NCBI RefSeq assembly: GCF_900114465.1
Contig: NZ_FOTD01000019.1
Span: 1 to 48,012 of the forward strand
Reading direction: 5' to 3'
Source: Trichococcus palustris
Lineage (GTDB): Bacteria; Bacillota; Bacilli; Lactobacillales; Aerococcaceae
Length of the DNA: 48,012 nucleotides
This document shows, one piece after another, positions 32,527 to 41,324 of this stretch (the first letter of the stretch is position 1; each line of letters begins with the position of its first letter). The translations under genes were made by a program, and so were the position numbers. The notes under the pieces are model-generated. The model saw nothing but the letters and a program-made list of their open reading frames with translations, searched no databases and was not told the origin of the DNA.

Positions 32527-33093
32527 ATGTTAAAGATTGGTATCATTACGGGCAGCACGCGTCCAAACCGGAACAGTTTGCAAGTGGCCGAAGGGTTAAA
32601 AAGACTTGCGGACCCCAGAGGAGACGCTGAGTATGAAGTAATCGACATCGCCACATATAATTTACCTATGTATGCGGAGCCCATTTCCGCAGCCTACAGC
32701 CAAAATTATGTAACACCCGAAGCCATTCCCTGGTCCAAAAAGATAGCGGAAATGGATGGCTATGTCTTCATTACACCTGAATACAACCACGGGGTCACAT
32801 CGGCTTTGAAAAACGCAATCGATTATCTCTATCCGGAATGGAACAATAAAGCTGCCGGAATCGTCAGCTATGGCTCGACCGGTGGTGTCCGTGCCGCTGA
32901 AGCATTGCGCGTAATCTTGGCGGAATTGCAGATTGCAGATGTGCGCACGCACCCTGCCATGTCCTTATTCACCGACTTCGAAAACATGAGCGTCTTCACG
33001 CCGGCTGACATCCACCGCGATACGGCCCATGCCATGTTGGATCAAGTGATCGCCTGGTCCACTGTATTGAAACCGCTCCGCGAAAAAAAATAG
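32527..33093 (+). CDS. NADPH-dependent FMN reductase / azoreductase-like flavoprotein
   Basis: 188 aa flavodoxin-like reductase. The phosphate loop GSTRPNRNS near residue 10 and the FITPEYNHGVTSALKNAIDYL block are diagnostic of the NADPH-dependent FMN reductase family, followed by SYGSTGGVRAAE. It reduces FMN or quinone/azo compounds with NADPH in the cytosol. GGGGGAAAAATT precedes the ATG. It is monocistronic with a perfect terminator. Confidence 0.9.
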   Translation: MLKIGIITGSTRPNRNSLQVAEGLKRLADPRGDAEYEVIDIATYNLPMYAEPISAAYSQNYVTPEAIPWSKKIAEMDGYVFITPEYNHGVTSALKNAIDYLYPEWNNKAAGIVSYGSTGGVRAAEALRVILAELQIADVRTHPAMSLFTDFENMSVFTPADIHRDTAHAMLDQVIAWSTVLKPLREKK

Positions 33094-33135
33094 CAGTAAG
33101 AACCGGAAGGCCTTTACACAATCTATAGGCTTTCC

Positions 33136-33180
33136 TTGAAACAAGAAATACTCCCTGCCCGGGAGTATTTTTTGTTTCAA
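33136..33180. terminator. Extended hairpin terminator
   Basis: AAATACTCCC (33146-33155) pairs with GGGAGTATTT (33161-33170), and the flanks TTGAAACA/TGTTTCAA pair as well. It ends the FMN reductase transcript. Confidence 0.8.
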
Positions 33181-33265
33181 ATTGGCTTTGGAGCGTTTTG
33201 AACAAGTGGTATGATTGTTTGCAGCACAAATTTTAACAATCCCCCCGTAAAGGAGAGCAAAAAAC

Positions 33266-33769
33266 ATGAATATAACGATACGTTTCAGCCGGTCAGAGGA
33301 TTATCCGGAAATGATGGCCATCGAAAATCGCATCTGGAATGACAAGAACACGCCGCAAGTCACCATCCACAAGACCGTGGCAGATTTTCTGTCGGCTAAT
33401 CCTATCGGTTCCACTTTGGTTGCTATTGAACCGGAAAAAGGGAGCGTTTTGGGGCTGTTGCATTTCGATAACCCGACAGCATTGACCGCCCATCAAAAAA
33501 CATGGCTATTGGATATCGGCGTGTTGCCGGAAGCGCAAGGACTGGGTGTGGGTTCTCGCCTGCTGCAGGCGCTCAAAGCATCGGCGCAGGAACAAGGCAT
33601 CCATAAACTGTCACTGCGAGTTCTTGCGACCAATCCGTCCGCTGTCCGTTTTTATCAAAAAAACGGCTTTGCAATCGAAGGCAGGCTGAGGGATGAATTC
33701 TTGATTTCGGGCCATTTTGTCGATGATTTGCTGATGGGATGCCTTTTGGGTTCGAAAAATACAGGATAA
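33266..33769 (+). CDS. GNAT-family N-acetyltransferase
   Basis: 167 aa. The acetyl-CoA-binding motif A is PEAQGLGVGSRLLQ, and motif B NPSAVRFYQKNGFAIEGRL is the signature of the RimI/YhdJ-like group that acts on small molecules or protein ends. The substrate is unknown. GGAGAG before the ATG. A single gene between two terminator/promoter regions. Confidence 0.88.
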   Translation: MNITIRFSRSEDYPEMMAIENRIWNDKNTPQVTIHKTVADFLSANPIGSTLVAIEPEKGSVLGLLHFDNPTALTAHQKTWLLDIGVLPEAQGLGVGSRLLQALKASAQEQGIHKLSLRVLATNPSAVRFYQKNGFAIEGRLRDEFLISGHFVDDLLMGCLLGSKNTG

Positions 33770-33798
33770 AAAAGAACCACCTCTACTAAGTATCGCAT

Positions 33799-33842
33799 TG
33801 CAAGCGTTTTCTTTTTGAACTTTCTATCCGCAGTGCTACACT
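33799..33842 (+). promoter_or_regulatory. cre site and promoter of the FAD-Rieske oxidoreductase
   Basis: TGCAAGCGTTTTCT (33799-33812) is a full match to the CcpA cre consensus TGNAANCGNWNNCW. It lies just upstream of TTGAAC (33815-33820), a 16-nt spacer and TACACT (33837-33842). A cre upstream of -35 is typical of CcpA activation, as at ackA. Confidence 0.55.
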
Positions 33843-33964
33843 CATCGTAGGCGGGGATCTTTCTGAAATGGGACCCATTGGAAACAGGAACGGCTCCCGA
33901 CTCAACAGCTGATTGATTTCCCCTGCGGAAATCATTCGCCAAAATGACTTATAGGAGGGACAAC

Positions 33965-35515
33965 ATGTCACAAGAAGAAACCGGAAGTCGCATTCCGAAG
34001 TTCGCGCATTCCTATTGGAGAGAATTTGAAGAAATCCCCAGCTTCACGGGTTTGCAGGAAAGCCTAACGACGGATATCGCTATCGTCGGCGGTGGCATCG
34101 CCGGCATTGTCAGCGCCTATCTGCTGGCAAAGGCGGGCAAAAAAATCATCTTGCTGGACGCCGGAAAACTGATCGACGGCGCCACCGGCTACACCACTGC
34201 AAAAATAACGGCCCAGCACAATCTGCTCTACAGCGAATTCATCGAAACGATCGGCGCAGAGCAGGCAAAACTCTATTATGAAGCGAATAGCGGCGGACTG
34301 AAGTTCATTCAAGAGACGGCTTCCGAATTGGGGATCGCTTGTGATTTGACCGTCCAGAATGCTTTCGTCTATTCGGAAACCGAGCTGGGCAAGCAGAAAA
34401 TAGAAAAAGAAGCAGAAGCATACAAGACACTCGGCATCGACGGCGGTTTGGCGACAAGCGAAGTGGATTTGCCGTTCGACGTTACGGCGGCCATCGTCAT
34501 GCGCAATCAGGCCCAATTCCATCCCGTAAAATTCCTTGCGGGGCTGTTGCGGGAAATCGAGCGGCTTGGCGGCATCGTTTATGAACAGACGCGCGCCATG
34601 AAGATCGAAAAGGAAGACAGGCCGGTCATCCAAACGGAAAACGGGATGCGTATTTCCTGCAATAAAGTGATCGTCGCAAGCCATTATCCCATCAACAGCT
34701 CCGATGGCCTCTACTTTTCAAAGCTTTCCGTCAATCGCTCCTACGTGATTGCCGTCAGGACGGAGGCGAAAATCCCGACAGGCGTGTACCTCAGCGCGGA
34801 TTCACCGACGCGTTCCATGCGTGCCATCCCCACCGATGAGGGTGAAACATTGTTGATGATCGGCGGCGATGGGCATCCGGCCGGCCGGAGCAAAACCAAC
34901 ATACTGGAGCATTATCAAAACTTGGCGCACTTCGGCGAAGAACACTTCGGCATCAAGGAAATCCCCTATCGCTGGTCCACCCAGGATTTGGCCACGCTGG
35001 ATAAAGTGCCTTACGTGGGAACCATGACCGCATCCTATGACCATATCCTGGTTGCGACCGGATTCAACAAATGGGGGATGTCAAACGGAGCCGCAGCCGG
35101 CATGATGCTGGCGGATCGCATCCTCGGCAAGCCCAACCCTTATGCAGAAGTATTTGACCCAACCCGCACAAAAATGGAAAAAGCGGATGTGGAGGATTTC
35201 ATCAAGGATAACGCAGCAGTCGCGAAGGCATTCATTGTCGGAAAATTAAAAAGGACAGTCGAAACGGCCGATGAGCTGGAAGCAGATGAAGGCGGGATCG
35301 TTAAGATCGACGGCGAAAAAACGGGTGCCTACCGCGATGAGAACGGCCAACTCCATCTGGTCAGCACAACCTGTTCGCACTTGGGTTGTACGGTAAAGTG
35401 GAATGATGCGGAACGATCCTGGGACTGCCCTTGCCATGGCTCCCGCTTTTCCTATAACGGAGACGTGCTGGACGGCCCTGCCGTGCATCCATTAAAGAAA
35501 TTGGATGCGGAGTGA
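33965..35515 (+). CDS. FAD-dependent oxidoreductase with C-terminal Rieske [2Fe-2S] domain
   Basis: 516 aa from the ATG at 33965 (ATAGGAGG upstream). A DAO-type FAD domain opens with IAIVGGGIAGIVSAYLLAKAG, and GATGYTTAKITAQHN follows. The last 90 residues form a Rieske domain with CSHLGC and CPCHGS giving the two Cys-His pairs. The same fusion exists in B. subtilis YhfW; the substrate is not established. It would pass electrons between FAD and the Fe-S centre. The gene ends abruptly after HPLKKLDAE. Confidence 0.88.
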   Translation: MSQEETGSRIPKFAHSYWREFEEIPSFTGLQESLTTDIAIVGGGIAGIVSAYLLAKAGKKIILLDAGKLIDGATGYTTAKITAQHNLLYSEFIETIGAEQAKLYYEANSGGLKFIQETASELGIACDLTVQNAFVYSETELGKQKIEKEAEAYKTLGIDGGLATSEVDLPFDVTAAIVMRNQAQFHPVKFLAGLLREIERLGGIVYEQTRAMKIEKEDRPVIQTENGMRISCNKVIVASHYPINSSDGLYFSKLSVNRSYVIAVRTEAKIPTGVYLSADSPTRSMRAIPTDEGETLLMIGGDGHPAGRSKTNILEHYQNLAHFGEEHFGIKEIPYRWSTQDLATLDKVPYVGTMTASYDHILVATGFNKWGMSNGAAAGMMLADRILGKPNPYAEVFDPTRTKMEKADVEDFIKDNAAVAKAFIVGKLKRTVETADELEADEGGIVKIDGEKTGAYRDENGQLHLVSTTCSHLGCTVKWNDAERSWDCPCHGSRFSYNGDVLDGPAVHPLKKLDAE

Positions 35516-35520
35516 GCTAA

Positions 35521-35628
35521 GCCGGCGAGGAAGACGAGGACAGCAAGCAAAAGGCGTTGGCCTTGATCGAAACCGAAGAAAATGAGACATATCAAAGGAA
35601 ATATCGGGGCGTTTGGAAAAAGGCCTAG
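35521..35628 (+). other. Start-less open stretch after the Rieske gene, possible coding remnant
   Basis: One frame reads 35 charged codons (AGEEDEDSKQKALAL...YQRKYRGVWKKA) with coding-like composition but no start codon, beginning 6 nt after the oxidoreductase stop in a shifted frame. It may be the tail of a frameshifted longer protein or of a lost gene. Confidence 0.25.
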
Positions 35629-35655
35629 CTACAGCCGCATACTGCCTCAACAATA

Positions 35656-35697
35656 AAAAAACCTGAAGCAATCACCGTTGATTGCTTCAGGTTTTTT
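35656..35697. terminator. Perfect 19-bp bidirectional terminator
   Basis: AAAAAACCTGAAGCAATCA (35656-35674) and its exact complement (35679-35697) with a 4-nt loop. It separates the Rieske gene (plus) from the membrane protein gene (minus). Confidence 0.9.
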
Positions 35698-35732
35698 CGA
35701 TTTATTGTCCGATGTAAAGACCGGACTGTGTT

Positions 35733-36110
35733 TCATCGGATTTTTTTCTTTCTGAGGATGAACTTGGCGGACAGGAAGCCGGCGCCAAGCGCCCCAACCA
35801 GCAACATAGCGGAAGGCAAAACCTGGTTCATCCCTTCGCCGTAGAAGTACCCGCGAAACAGCCAGAAAATAGCAGATCCGATCAGAACAGAAAACCCAAC
35901 CCCCAGCACATAGTACCAAAAAGGATACGGGCAATGGCTGTCGTAGGGCACACGTTCATCGCCATTGTTCATGCTGCCCGCGATGGGTGTGACGGAGGAG
36001 CCATCCAAAATATCCTGGCTCGCATCCTGACCGACGTTCACCCGCGCGTACAGGGAACCGGAAATATTGTTTTCCTGTTCGTGCTTCCTTTGTCTGTCTC
36101 GATCGCTCAT
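35733..36110 (-). CDS. Uncharacterised small membrane protein
   Basis: 125 aa, not recognised. A polar N-terminal half (about 1-62), including NISGSLYARVNVGQDASQD, is followed by two hydrophobic segments (about 67-86 and 98-117) and a basic end (LRKKKIR). GGGGGAC precedes the ATG. Codon use matches the neighbours, so it is likely a real gene. It ends at the shared terminator and begins 77 nt downstream of the ABC permease stop, possibly in the same transcript. Confidence 0.65.
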   Translation of the reverse strand: MSDRDRQRKHEQENNISGSLYARVNVGQDASQDILDGSSVTPIAGSMNNGDERVPYDSHCPYPFWYYVLGVGFSVLIGSAIFWLFRGYFYGEGMNQVLPSAMLLVGALGAGFLSAKFILRKKKIR

Positions 36111-36186
36111 TGCACGTCCCCCTTTCCTTCAAATGCGATTTCAGAAAAAAATCGCTTATTCCCTTTTATCATGACCCTTCTCTTGT

Positions 36187-36951
36187 CTAAAGGGCCTTCT
36201 TATCCAATACCCGCATCGACAGCAATAAAGGGAGGAGGATGCCGACGCCGCTCAGCAAGAAGGAGCGCGCCAGGTCCGCAAACGCCGTCGTTCCCTGGAG
36301 CATTTCCATATTCCGGCTTGCCAATTGCAGCGGATTCCATTCCGCCGCATCGGGAAAGAGGCCCACAAGGAACAGCAGAAGGATGAAGCCCCCCACGAAC
36401 AAAAGCGGCCCGTAGGCATTTTTGAAGATCACGGAACCAAGCAACAGCACGGAAATCAGCACGATGCCGAAAAAGTACAGGCTGGAGACGGCCAAGCCCA
36501 GATTCAGCATTTTGCCGTCCGGAAAGTAATAGCCCGTATAGGCCCACGTTATCAGGAAACAGAGCCAATAGCTCAACGACCATAGCACGACTGCGACGGT
36601 GAATTTCGACAGGATGATCGTTTTACGCGGCAATCCCTTGGTGACCATATTGACGAGCGTCCCCTTCTCATATTCCTTCGACATCATGCCGCTGAAAAGG
36701 ATCACCACGATGATGAGGCCCGTTTGCGTCCCGTTTTTGAAGAATTGCATCCAGGAATCCAGATTGGTCGGCTCCTGGATTTCTATCGTTATCCCTTCCG
36801 GCATAAAATTCCCGATGATATCCGGCATGAATTTTGCCGTCAGGGGACTCATGATCCCCAGAATGGCGAACAGGATGATCAAGACGAAAAGCTTATAGTT
36901 CCGTGTGTATTCCAAGATTTCTTTCTTTGTGAAGGCTAAATAGGCTCTCAT
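36187..36951 (-). CDS. ABC-2 type permease (YxlG-like)
   Basis: 254 aa with six predicted helices and a large loop after helix 1 (LTAKFMPDIIGNFMPEGITIE). The block FSGMMSKEYEKGTLVNMVTKGLPR is typical of ABC-2 permeases of the NatB/YxlG group. The ATG overlaps the ATPase stop by 4 nt, so it is coupled. It should form an exporter with the next gene. The substrate is unknown; B. subtilis yxlG belongs to the sigma-Y operon. Confidence 0.85.
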   Translation of the reverse strand: MRAYLAFTKKEILEYTRNYKLFVLIILFAILGIMSPLTAKFMPDIIGNFMPEGITIEIQEPTNLDSWMQFFKNGTQTGLIIVVILFSGMMSKEYEKGTLVNMVTKGLPRKTIILSKFTVAVVLWSLSYWLCFLITWAYTGYYFPDGKMLNLGLAVSSLYFFGIVLISVLLLGSVIFKNAYGPLLFVGGFILLLFLVGLFPDAAEWNPLQLASRNMEMLQGTTAFADLARSFLLSGVGILLPLLLSMRVLDKKAL

Positions 36952-37868
36952 TTCACCGCCTCCCTGAAAATATCTTCCATTTTCGGTTCTGAGATCTCCA
37001 GCTTGACCGGCACAATCGCCAGGGAAACCAAGGTACTGAGAATCAAGGCCATCGTTCCTTTCGGGTCGGCTGTCTGCACCCTTATCGTTTTCCCTTGGAC
37101 CGAGCTGCTTCCCGCCAAATTCCTTAACGGAGCTGCGGCAAGGAAAGTCTCCACGTCTTCAGCTTTTGCCAACACCACGATGCAGGCGTGCTGCTGATGC
37201 GTTCGCCTTATTTCTTCTACATCGCCGGTCAAGACGATTCCCCCCTGATCCAGGATGCCGATTTTGTCGCAGATCGCCTCCACATCGGATAGGACATGGG
37301 TCGAAAAAATGACCGTCGTTTTTTCCTTCACCTTCAAGAGGATATTCAAAATCTCTCTTCTGCCGATCGGATCCAACGCGGAAGTCGGTTCGTCGCAAAT
37401 CAGCAGCTGCGGCTCATTCAACAGTGCCTGCGCGATGCCCAGCCGTTGCTTCATGCCGCGGGAATAAGTCCCGATCCGTTTATTCGTTTCGGCGAGGCCT
37501 ACCAAAGCCAGCAGCTCATCGCTCTTCTTTTTTATGAGGCTATTCGGGACATGGGTGATTTCTCCGCATAGCTTCAAATATTCCCTGGCGGTCATGAAGG
37601 GATAGAATTCCGGGACATCTGGCAAGTACCCGATGAAGCGATTCGTTTTCGAGTCGCCATATGTTACCGGTTCTCCGCAGACTTCTACGGTTCCGGCATC
37701 CGCCTTCAGCAACCCCAGAACGATTTTCATCGTCGTCGTCTTGCCCGCCCCATTTTTACCGATGAAACCGAAAATGGAACCTTGGGGGACACTCAAGGAA
37801 AGATGCTCCAGGACGTGTTGGTCACCAAATGTTTTGCTCAAACCGGAAATGGTCAGAATATCCATCAT
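36948..37868 (-). CDS. ABC transporter ATPase (YxlF-like)
   Basis: 306 aa. Walker A GKNGAGKTT, signature YSRGMKQRLGIAQ, Walker B LLICDEPTSALD and H-loop STHVLSD are all intact. The C-terminal 80 residues are the extra domain seen in DrrA/NatA-like exporters. The start overlaps the PLDc_N-type gene by 4 nt. It powers the permease at 36187. Confidence 0.92.
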   Translation of the reverse strand: MMDILTISGLSKTFGDQHVLEHLSLSVPQGSIFGFIGKNGAGKTTTMKIVLGLLKADAGTVEVCGEPVTYGDSKTNRFIGYLPDVPEFYPFMTAREYLKLCGEITHVPNSLIKKKSDELLALVGLAETNKRIGTYSRGMKQRLGIAQALLNEPQLLICDEPTSALDPIGRREILNILLKVKEKTTVIFSTHVLSDVEAICDKIGILDQGGIVLTGDVEEIRRTHQQHACIVVLAKAEDVETFLAAAPLRNLAGSSSVQGKTIRVQTADPKGTMALILSTLVSLAIVPVKLEISEPKMEDIFREAVK

Positions 37869-38068
37869 TCCTCACCCTTCCCGAGCAGAAAATACAAAAC
37901 AGGCCCCACGATGTTCAAGAATATAATGATGAATATCCAAAGTCCTTTGCTCCCCACCCTCACGTTCGGATGCCTGAACAAATGGTTCAAGGCGGTGATC
38001 AACAATACCACCTGCAATGTGACCAAAGGCAACAGAATGGGTAAATATTCCCTTAATTCCTCCGACAT
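37865..38068 (-). CDS. Small membrane protein with PLDc_N-type domain (YxlE-like)
   Basis: 67 aa from the ATG at 38068. Two hydrophobic segments with the pattern LFRHPNVRVGSKGLWIFIIIFLNIVGPVLYFLLG, typical of the PLD nuclease N-terminal domain. The same domain is found in B. subtilis YxlE, next to the same ABC pair. It follows a 25-codon frame by 5 nt and overlaps the ATPase by 4 nt. It may set the activity of the exporter. Confidence 0.8.
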   Translation of the reverse strand: MSEELREYLPILLPLVTLQVVLLITALNHLFRHPNVRVGSKGLWIFIIIFLNIVGPVLYFLLGKGEE

Positions 38069-38073
38069 ATCAA

Positions 38074-38151
38074 TCAGCCAACTTTCTTTATCAATTTTCT
38101 GTACTCCGGTTCGTCCATCCAGACTGCAAAAGCCGGATTTTCCAATGCCAT
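38074..38151 (-). CDS. Candidate 25-aa leader peptide of the yxlEFG-like operon
   Basis: ATG at 38149-38151 with GGGGAG 11 nt upstream; it encodes 25 residues beginning MALENPAFAVWMDEPEY and ending KKVG. Its TGA is 5 nt before the YxlE-like ATG, which itself has a weak ribosome site, so translational coupling is plausible. An upstream ATG in another frame (38197) also reads through here and is the alternative. Confidence 0.4.
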   Translation of the reverse strand: MALENPAFAVWMDEPEYRKLIKKVG

Positions 38152-38260
38152 CTGCAGCAGGACTCCCCGAAGTCGATCCCTTTGTTATCTGATACATCCA
38201 TTGCGGATAGCTTCACGTGTCTATTGGGCTATAGTTCGATAAATAGGCTCGACCACCCTG

Positions 38261-38276
38261 CTTGTTATATAACAAG
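38261..38276. promoter_or_regulatory. Perfect 16-bp palindrome upstream of the yxlEFG-like operon
   Basis: CTTGTTATATAACAAG, a perfect inverted repeat, is a candidate operator overlapping AT-rich promoter-like sequence (minus-strand TTGTTATAC just upstream). No local regulator gene is present. Confidence 0.4.
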
Positions 38277-38360
38277 TATAACAATTTTCATAGGATGAAT
38301 CAATACCAAGGCTGGGATTTTCTGAAATGTCTCTGGTGGAATGAACACTTAAAACCAAAC

Positions 38361-38399
38361 ATGCACCTTACGCTGGTAGGAAACCAGCATAAGGTGCAT
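38361..38399. terminator. Hairpin downstream of the Lon-like gene
   Basis: ATGCACCTTACGCTGG (38361-38376) pairs with CCAGCATAAGGTGCAT (38384-38399), one mismatch. It lies 25 nt after the Lon-like stop; a T run is weak. Confidence 0.5.
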
Positions 38400-38423
38400 G
38401 AAAAATGTTGCAATCCCAAAGAT

Positions 38424-40868
38424 TCAATCTTCGTCGTTTTCACCGTTGCCCGGTTCGGCTGCTTTCCCTTCGGCGGCCATCTCCGCGATGCTCTTGTTGT
38501 ATTTTTCGAGTTTTTGTTGGACCTTTCGGAAGACGCTGCCTTCGGTAAATGTACCGTCTGCGTTCAGCGTTCCGGCAGGCATGCCGCTGAGCAACTCTAT
38601 CCCTTCCTCGACGGTGCGGACGCTGTAGATATGGAATTTATTTTCCTGTACAGCCGCAACGATCTCTTCCTTCAGCATCAAATCATCCACGTTTTGTGCA
38701 GGGATGATGACACCCTGTTCCCCCGTCAGGCCTTTCGCTTGGCAAAGGTCGAAGAACCCTTCGATTTTCTCCGTCGCGCCTCCGATGGGTTGTATTTCGC
38801 CCAGTTGATTGATGGATCCGGTCACAGACAAATTCTGCTTCAACGGCACATCAGCCAAACTGGAGAGCAGCGCATATAGTTCCGTACTCGAAGCGCTGTC
38901 GCCATCGATGCCGCCATAATTTTGTTCAAAGGTGATCTGCGCACTCAGTGGCAACGGTTTTGCCTGCGCAAATTTCCCACCCAGATACCCGCCCAATGTG
39001 AGAACACCTTTCGAATGGCTGCTGCCGCTCATTTTGGTCTCCCGTTCGATATTGGTCACGCCATTGGATCCGATATAAGTCCGGGCCGTGATCCGCGTAG
39101 GGTATCCAAAGGCATATTCCTCCATTTGGACGACCGCCAAACCATTGACTTGCCCCACGACGGCATCCTGCGTATCGATCATGATTTTATCCTTGAGGAT
39201 CATTTCCTGAAATTTCTCTTCAATCCGGTTCGCGCGGTATTTGCGTTCGGCCAATGTTTTGATGACATGCTCCCCGGAAACGAGCGCCGCCCCTTCACTT
39301 TTTGCGATGACCATGGCTTCATAGACGATTTCGGTTATTTCATTGAACTGCGTCGACAGCTTGTGTTGATTCCCGGCCAACCGCGATCCGTATTCGACCA
39401 CCTTGCCCAAGCCGCTGCGATCAAACTGCAGGATGCCTGCCTCTTGGCAAACGGAGCTGATGAAAGAAGCATATTTGCGCACGTTCTCCTCATTCCTGTC
39501 CATTTCGATGTCGAAATCCACCTTCACTTTGAACAGTTTCCGGAAATCCTCGTCGGTCGTCAGTATTTGGTAGAATATCGGACTGCCGATCAAAATGATT
39601 TTCACGTCCAACGGGATGGGTTCCGGCTTGAGCGTCAACGTCGGCACATAGCGGTATTGTTCCCCGATGTTCTCGATCAGCGCCTGTTGGTGTTTCAGCA
39701 CTTTCTTTAATGTTTCCCACGCGAAAGGGCTGAAAAGGATATCTTTTGCCTGCAGCACCAGATAGCCGCCGTTCGCTTGGTGGATGGCGCCAGGCTTCAC
39801 CATCGTGAAGTTTGTTGTCGTAAACATGAATTGGCTCTTGTATTCAATTTTTCCGAATATGTCATAATAGTTAGCGACCGGATCGATGATGGCGGGCGCC
39901 CCTTTGCCGGCTTCGTTGTTGACGAAAAGGTTCACCTTGTATTTGATGAAGGGATCGCCGTCATCCTCCAATTCCTGCATAGGATTCTTTGGTTGCTGAG
40001 CCTCGACTATTTTGAATATCAGGTGGTTTTCAGCGATGTCTGCCACCGTTTTTTCGAGATAGTCCAAAATCTTGGGGGAATCCGCATACTTCCCTTTCAG
40101 TTTCATGATCAGCGGTTCCGTGGTGAAGCGGGCGATTTGTTGTTCCAGATCACGCATCTGCTTGCTCGCTTCTTTTTCCAGATTACGCGTCCCGCGGATT
40201 GTTTCGGCCAAACTTTTTTCGAGGCCGTGCATCTTCTCATCGATGTCTGCCCGCGCCGCATCCGAAAGTTTCTCGTAGTCCTCCGGCATCATCTGTTTCC
40301 CATTCCGCAAGGGGACAAAGACGACCCTGCCCGGTGATTGCAGTACCCCGAAACCCGCTTCGAAGGCTTCCTTTTCGATTTTGTGGAAAAAACCATCTAC
40401 TTTTTCCTGAACGGAATTAAGAATGTCCTCTTTTTGTTGCTCATAATCAGGCCCTTCAAAGGCTTTCGGAATGATGATGCGCAGATCATCAATCAGTTCG
40501 TCCATATCGTCCCGGAAAACACGGCCTTGTCCCGCCGGCAAAGATACCGCTATCGGTTTATCCCGATCGCTGAAATTATAGATGTAACACCAATCATCCG
40601 GTTTTTCACCCTTCTCTGCCAACTGCGAAACCATGGTCTGCACATAGGTACTCTTCCCAGTTCCGGGAGGCCCTACAACAAATATATTGTAGCCAGGCAC
40701 CTTCATCCCCAACCCAAATTCCATCGAGCGAACAGCCCGGTTTTGCCCGATGATGCCGTGCAGCGGCGGCACATCCAAAGACGTCTCGCAAAATTCCAAC
40801 TCTTTGTCCTGCAGATAACTATTCCTCAATTTTTCGATCGGTAATCTGTATTTATCTTCGATGCCCAT
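38424..40868 (-). CDS. Lon-like ATP-dependent protease (AAA_32 / LonB type)
   Basis: 814 aa. An N-terminal AAA module has Walker A GPPGTGKST near residue 66, followed by a long coiled insert (about 130-280, Glu/Lys-rich) typical of the AAA_32 family. The second half has SQFNEITEIVYEA and a Lon protease domain with the catalytic Ser in GIDGDSASSTELYAL and Lys in IGGATEKIEGFF. It lacks the LAN substrate-binding domain of LonA. It is a soluble protein without membrane helices. It would unfold and degrade proteins in the cytoplasm. The C-terminal tail is acidic (GENDED). Confidence 0.92.
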   Translation of the reverse strand: MGIEDKYRLPIEKLRNSYLQDKELEFCETSLDVPPLHGIIGQNRAVRSMEFGLGMKVPGYNIFVVGPPGTGKSTYVQTMVSQLAEKGEKPDDWCYIYNFSDRDKPIAVSLPAGQGRVFRDDMDELIDDLRIIIPKAFEGPDYEQQKEDILNSVQEKVDGFFHKIEKEAFEAGFGVLQSPGRVVFVPLRNGKQMMPEDYEKLSDAARADIDEKMHGLEKSLAETIRGTRNLEKEASKQMRDLEQQIARFTTEPLIMKLKGKYADSPKILDYLEKTVADIAENHLIFKIVEAQQPKNPMQELEDDGDPFIKYKVNLFVNNEAGKGAPAIIDPVANYYDIFGKIEYKSQFMFTTTNFTMVKPGAIHQANGGYLVLQAKDILFSPFAWETLKKVLKHQQALIENIGEQYRYVPTLTLKPEPIPLDVKIILIGSPIFYQILTTDEDFRKLFKVKVDFDIEMDRNEENVRKYASFISSVCQEAGILQFDRSGLGKVVEYGSRLAGNQHKLSTQFNEITEIVYEAMVIAKSEGAALVSGEHVIKTLAERKYRANRIEEKFQEMILKDKIMIDTQDAVVGQVNGLAVVQMEEYAFGYPTRITARTYIGSNGVTNIERETKMSGSSHSKGVLTLGGYLGGKFAQAKPLPLSAQITFEQNYGGIDGDSASSTELYALLSSLADVPLKQNLSVTGSINQLGEIQPIGGATEKIEGFFDLCQAKGLTGEQGVIIPAQNVDDLMLKEEIVAAVQENKFHIYSVRTVEEGIELLSGMPAGTLNADGTFTEGSVFRKVQQKLEKYNKSIAEMAAEGKAAEPGNGENDED

Positions 40869-40910
40869 CGTTGCTCGCCCCTTATCTTTTCAGCTGAAAA
40901 CCCACCGTCA

Positions 40911-40945
40911 TTAAAGCGCTTTCTTTCATACACCACCATTATACA
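40911..40945 (-). promoter_or_regulatory. Promoter of the Lon-like gene with cre-like site
   Basis: Minus strand TATAAT at 40940-40945, no good -35. TTAAAGCGCTTTCT (40911-40924) matches 13 of 14 cre positions and lies between the -10 and the gene, the repression position. Confidence 0.4.
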
Positions 40946-41185
40946 ACAAAGACGCACACTCCACCTCCATTTTGGTCGAATCGGCGCGCTTCTTTAAAAT
41001 GTTCCCTCATCGCTGTCCAAAATAAAGCGAAGCAAAGGATTTTCGGCCAGCTTCACTACCTTTTTTCCATCAATCCGCTTAAGCAAATCCCCTTTTCCAT
41101 ATCATTCACATTCTTCTTTATCAAACGATACGGATGTGCGTTCTTTTCGTCAACTAAAAGGAACAATTATCGTTTTGTTTATGAC
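40946..41185. other. Intergenic stretch between the Lon-like gene and the ars operon
   Basis: No gene of credible length. It is AT-rich and contains only scattered short palindromes; no riboswitch or RNA gene was recognised. Confidence 0.4.
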
Positions 41186-41241
41186 TTGACAATAGATAGA
41201 CAAACATCTATATTATACAATAGATAGGATTCCGTCTATAT
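41186..41241 (+). promoter_or_regulatory. ars operon promoter with twin ArsR-type operators
   Basis: TTGACA (41186-41191), 17-nt spacer, TATATT (41209-41214). Two sites of identical layout, ATAGATAG-N7-TCTATAT, lie at 41192-41213 (spacer/-10) and 41220-41241 (start region), 28 bp apart. Binding of an ArsR dimer to both would shut the promoter until arsenite or antimonite releases it. Confidence 0.7.
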
Positions 41242-41324
41242 AAACAGGAATGGCTCTCTGCATTCAATAACCGGCGTACGTTCCATCGCAATCAGAAATG
41301 TAGGCTGTCGTCAGGAGAAAAAAA

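Noticed and set aside
38069-38197. 43-codon N-terminal extension of the YxlE-like protein
   Set aside because: Gly/Ser-rich, no ribosome site at 38197, and the same DNA has a better 25-codon frame.
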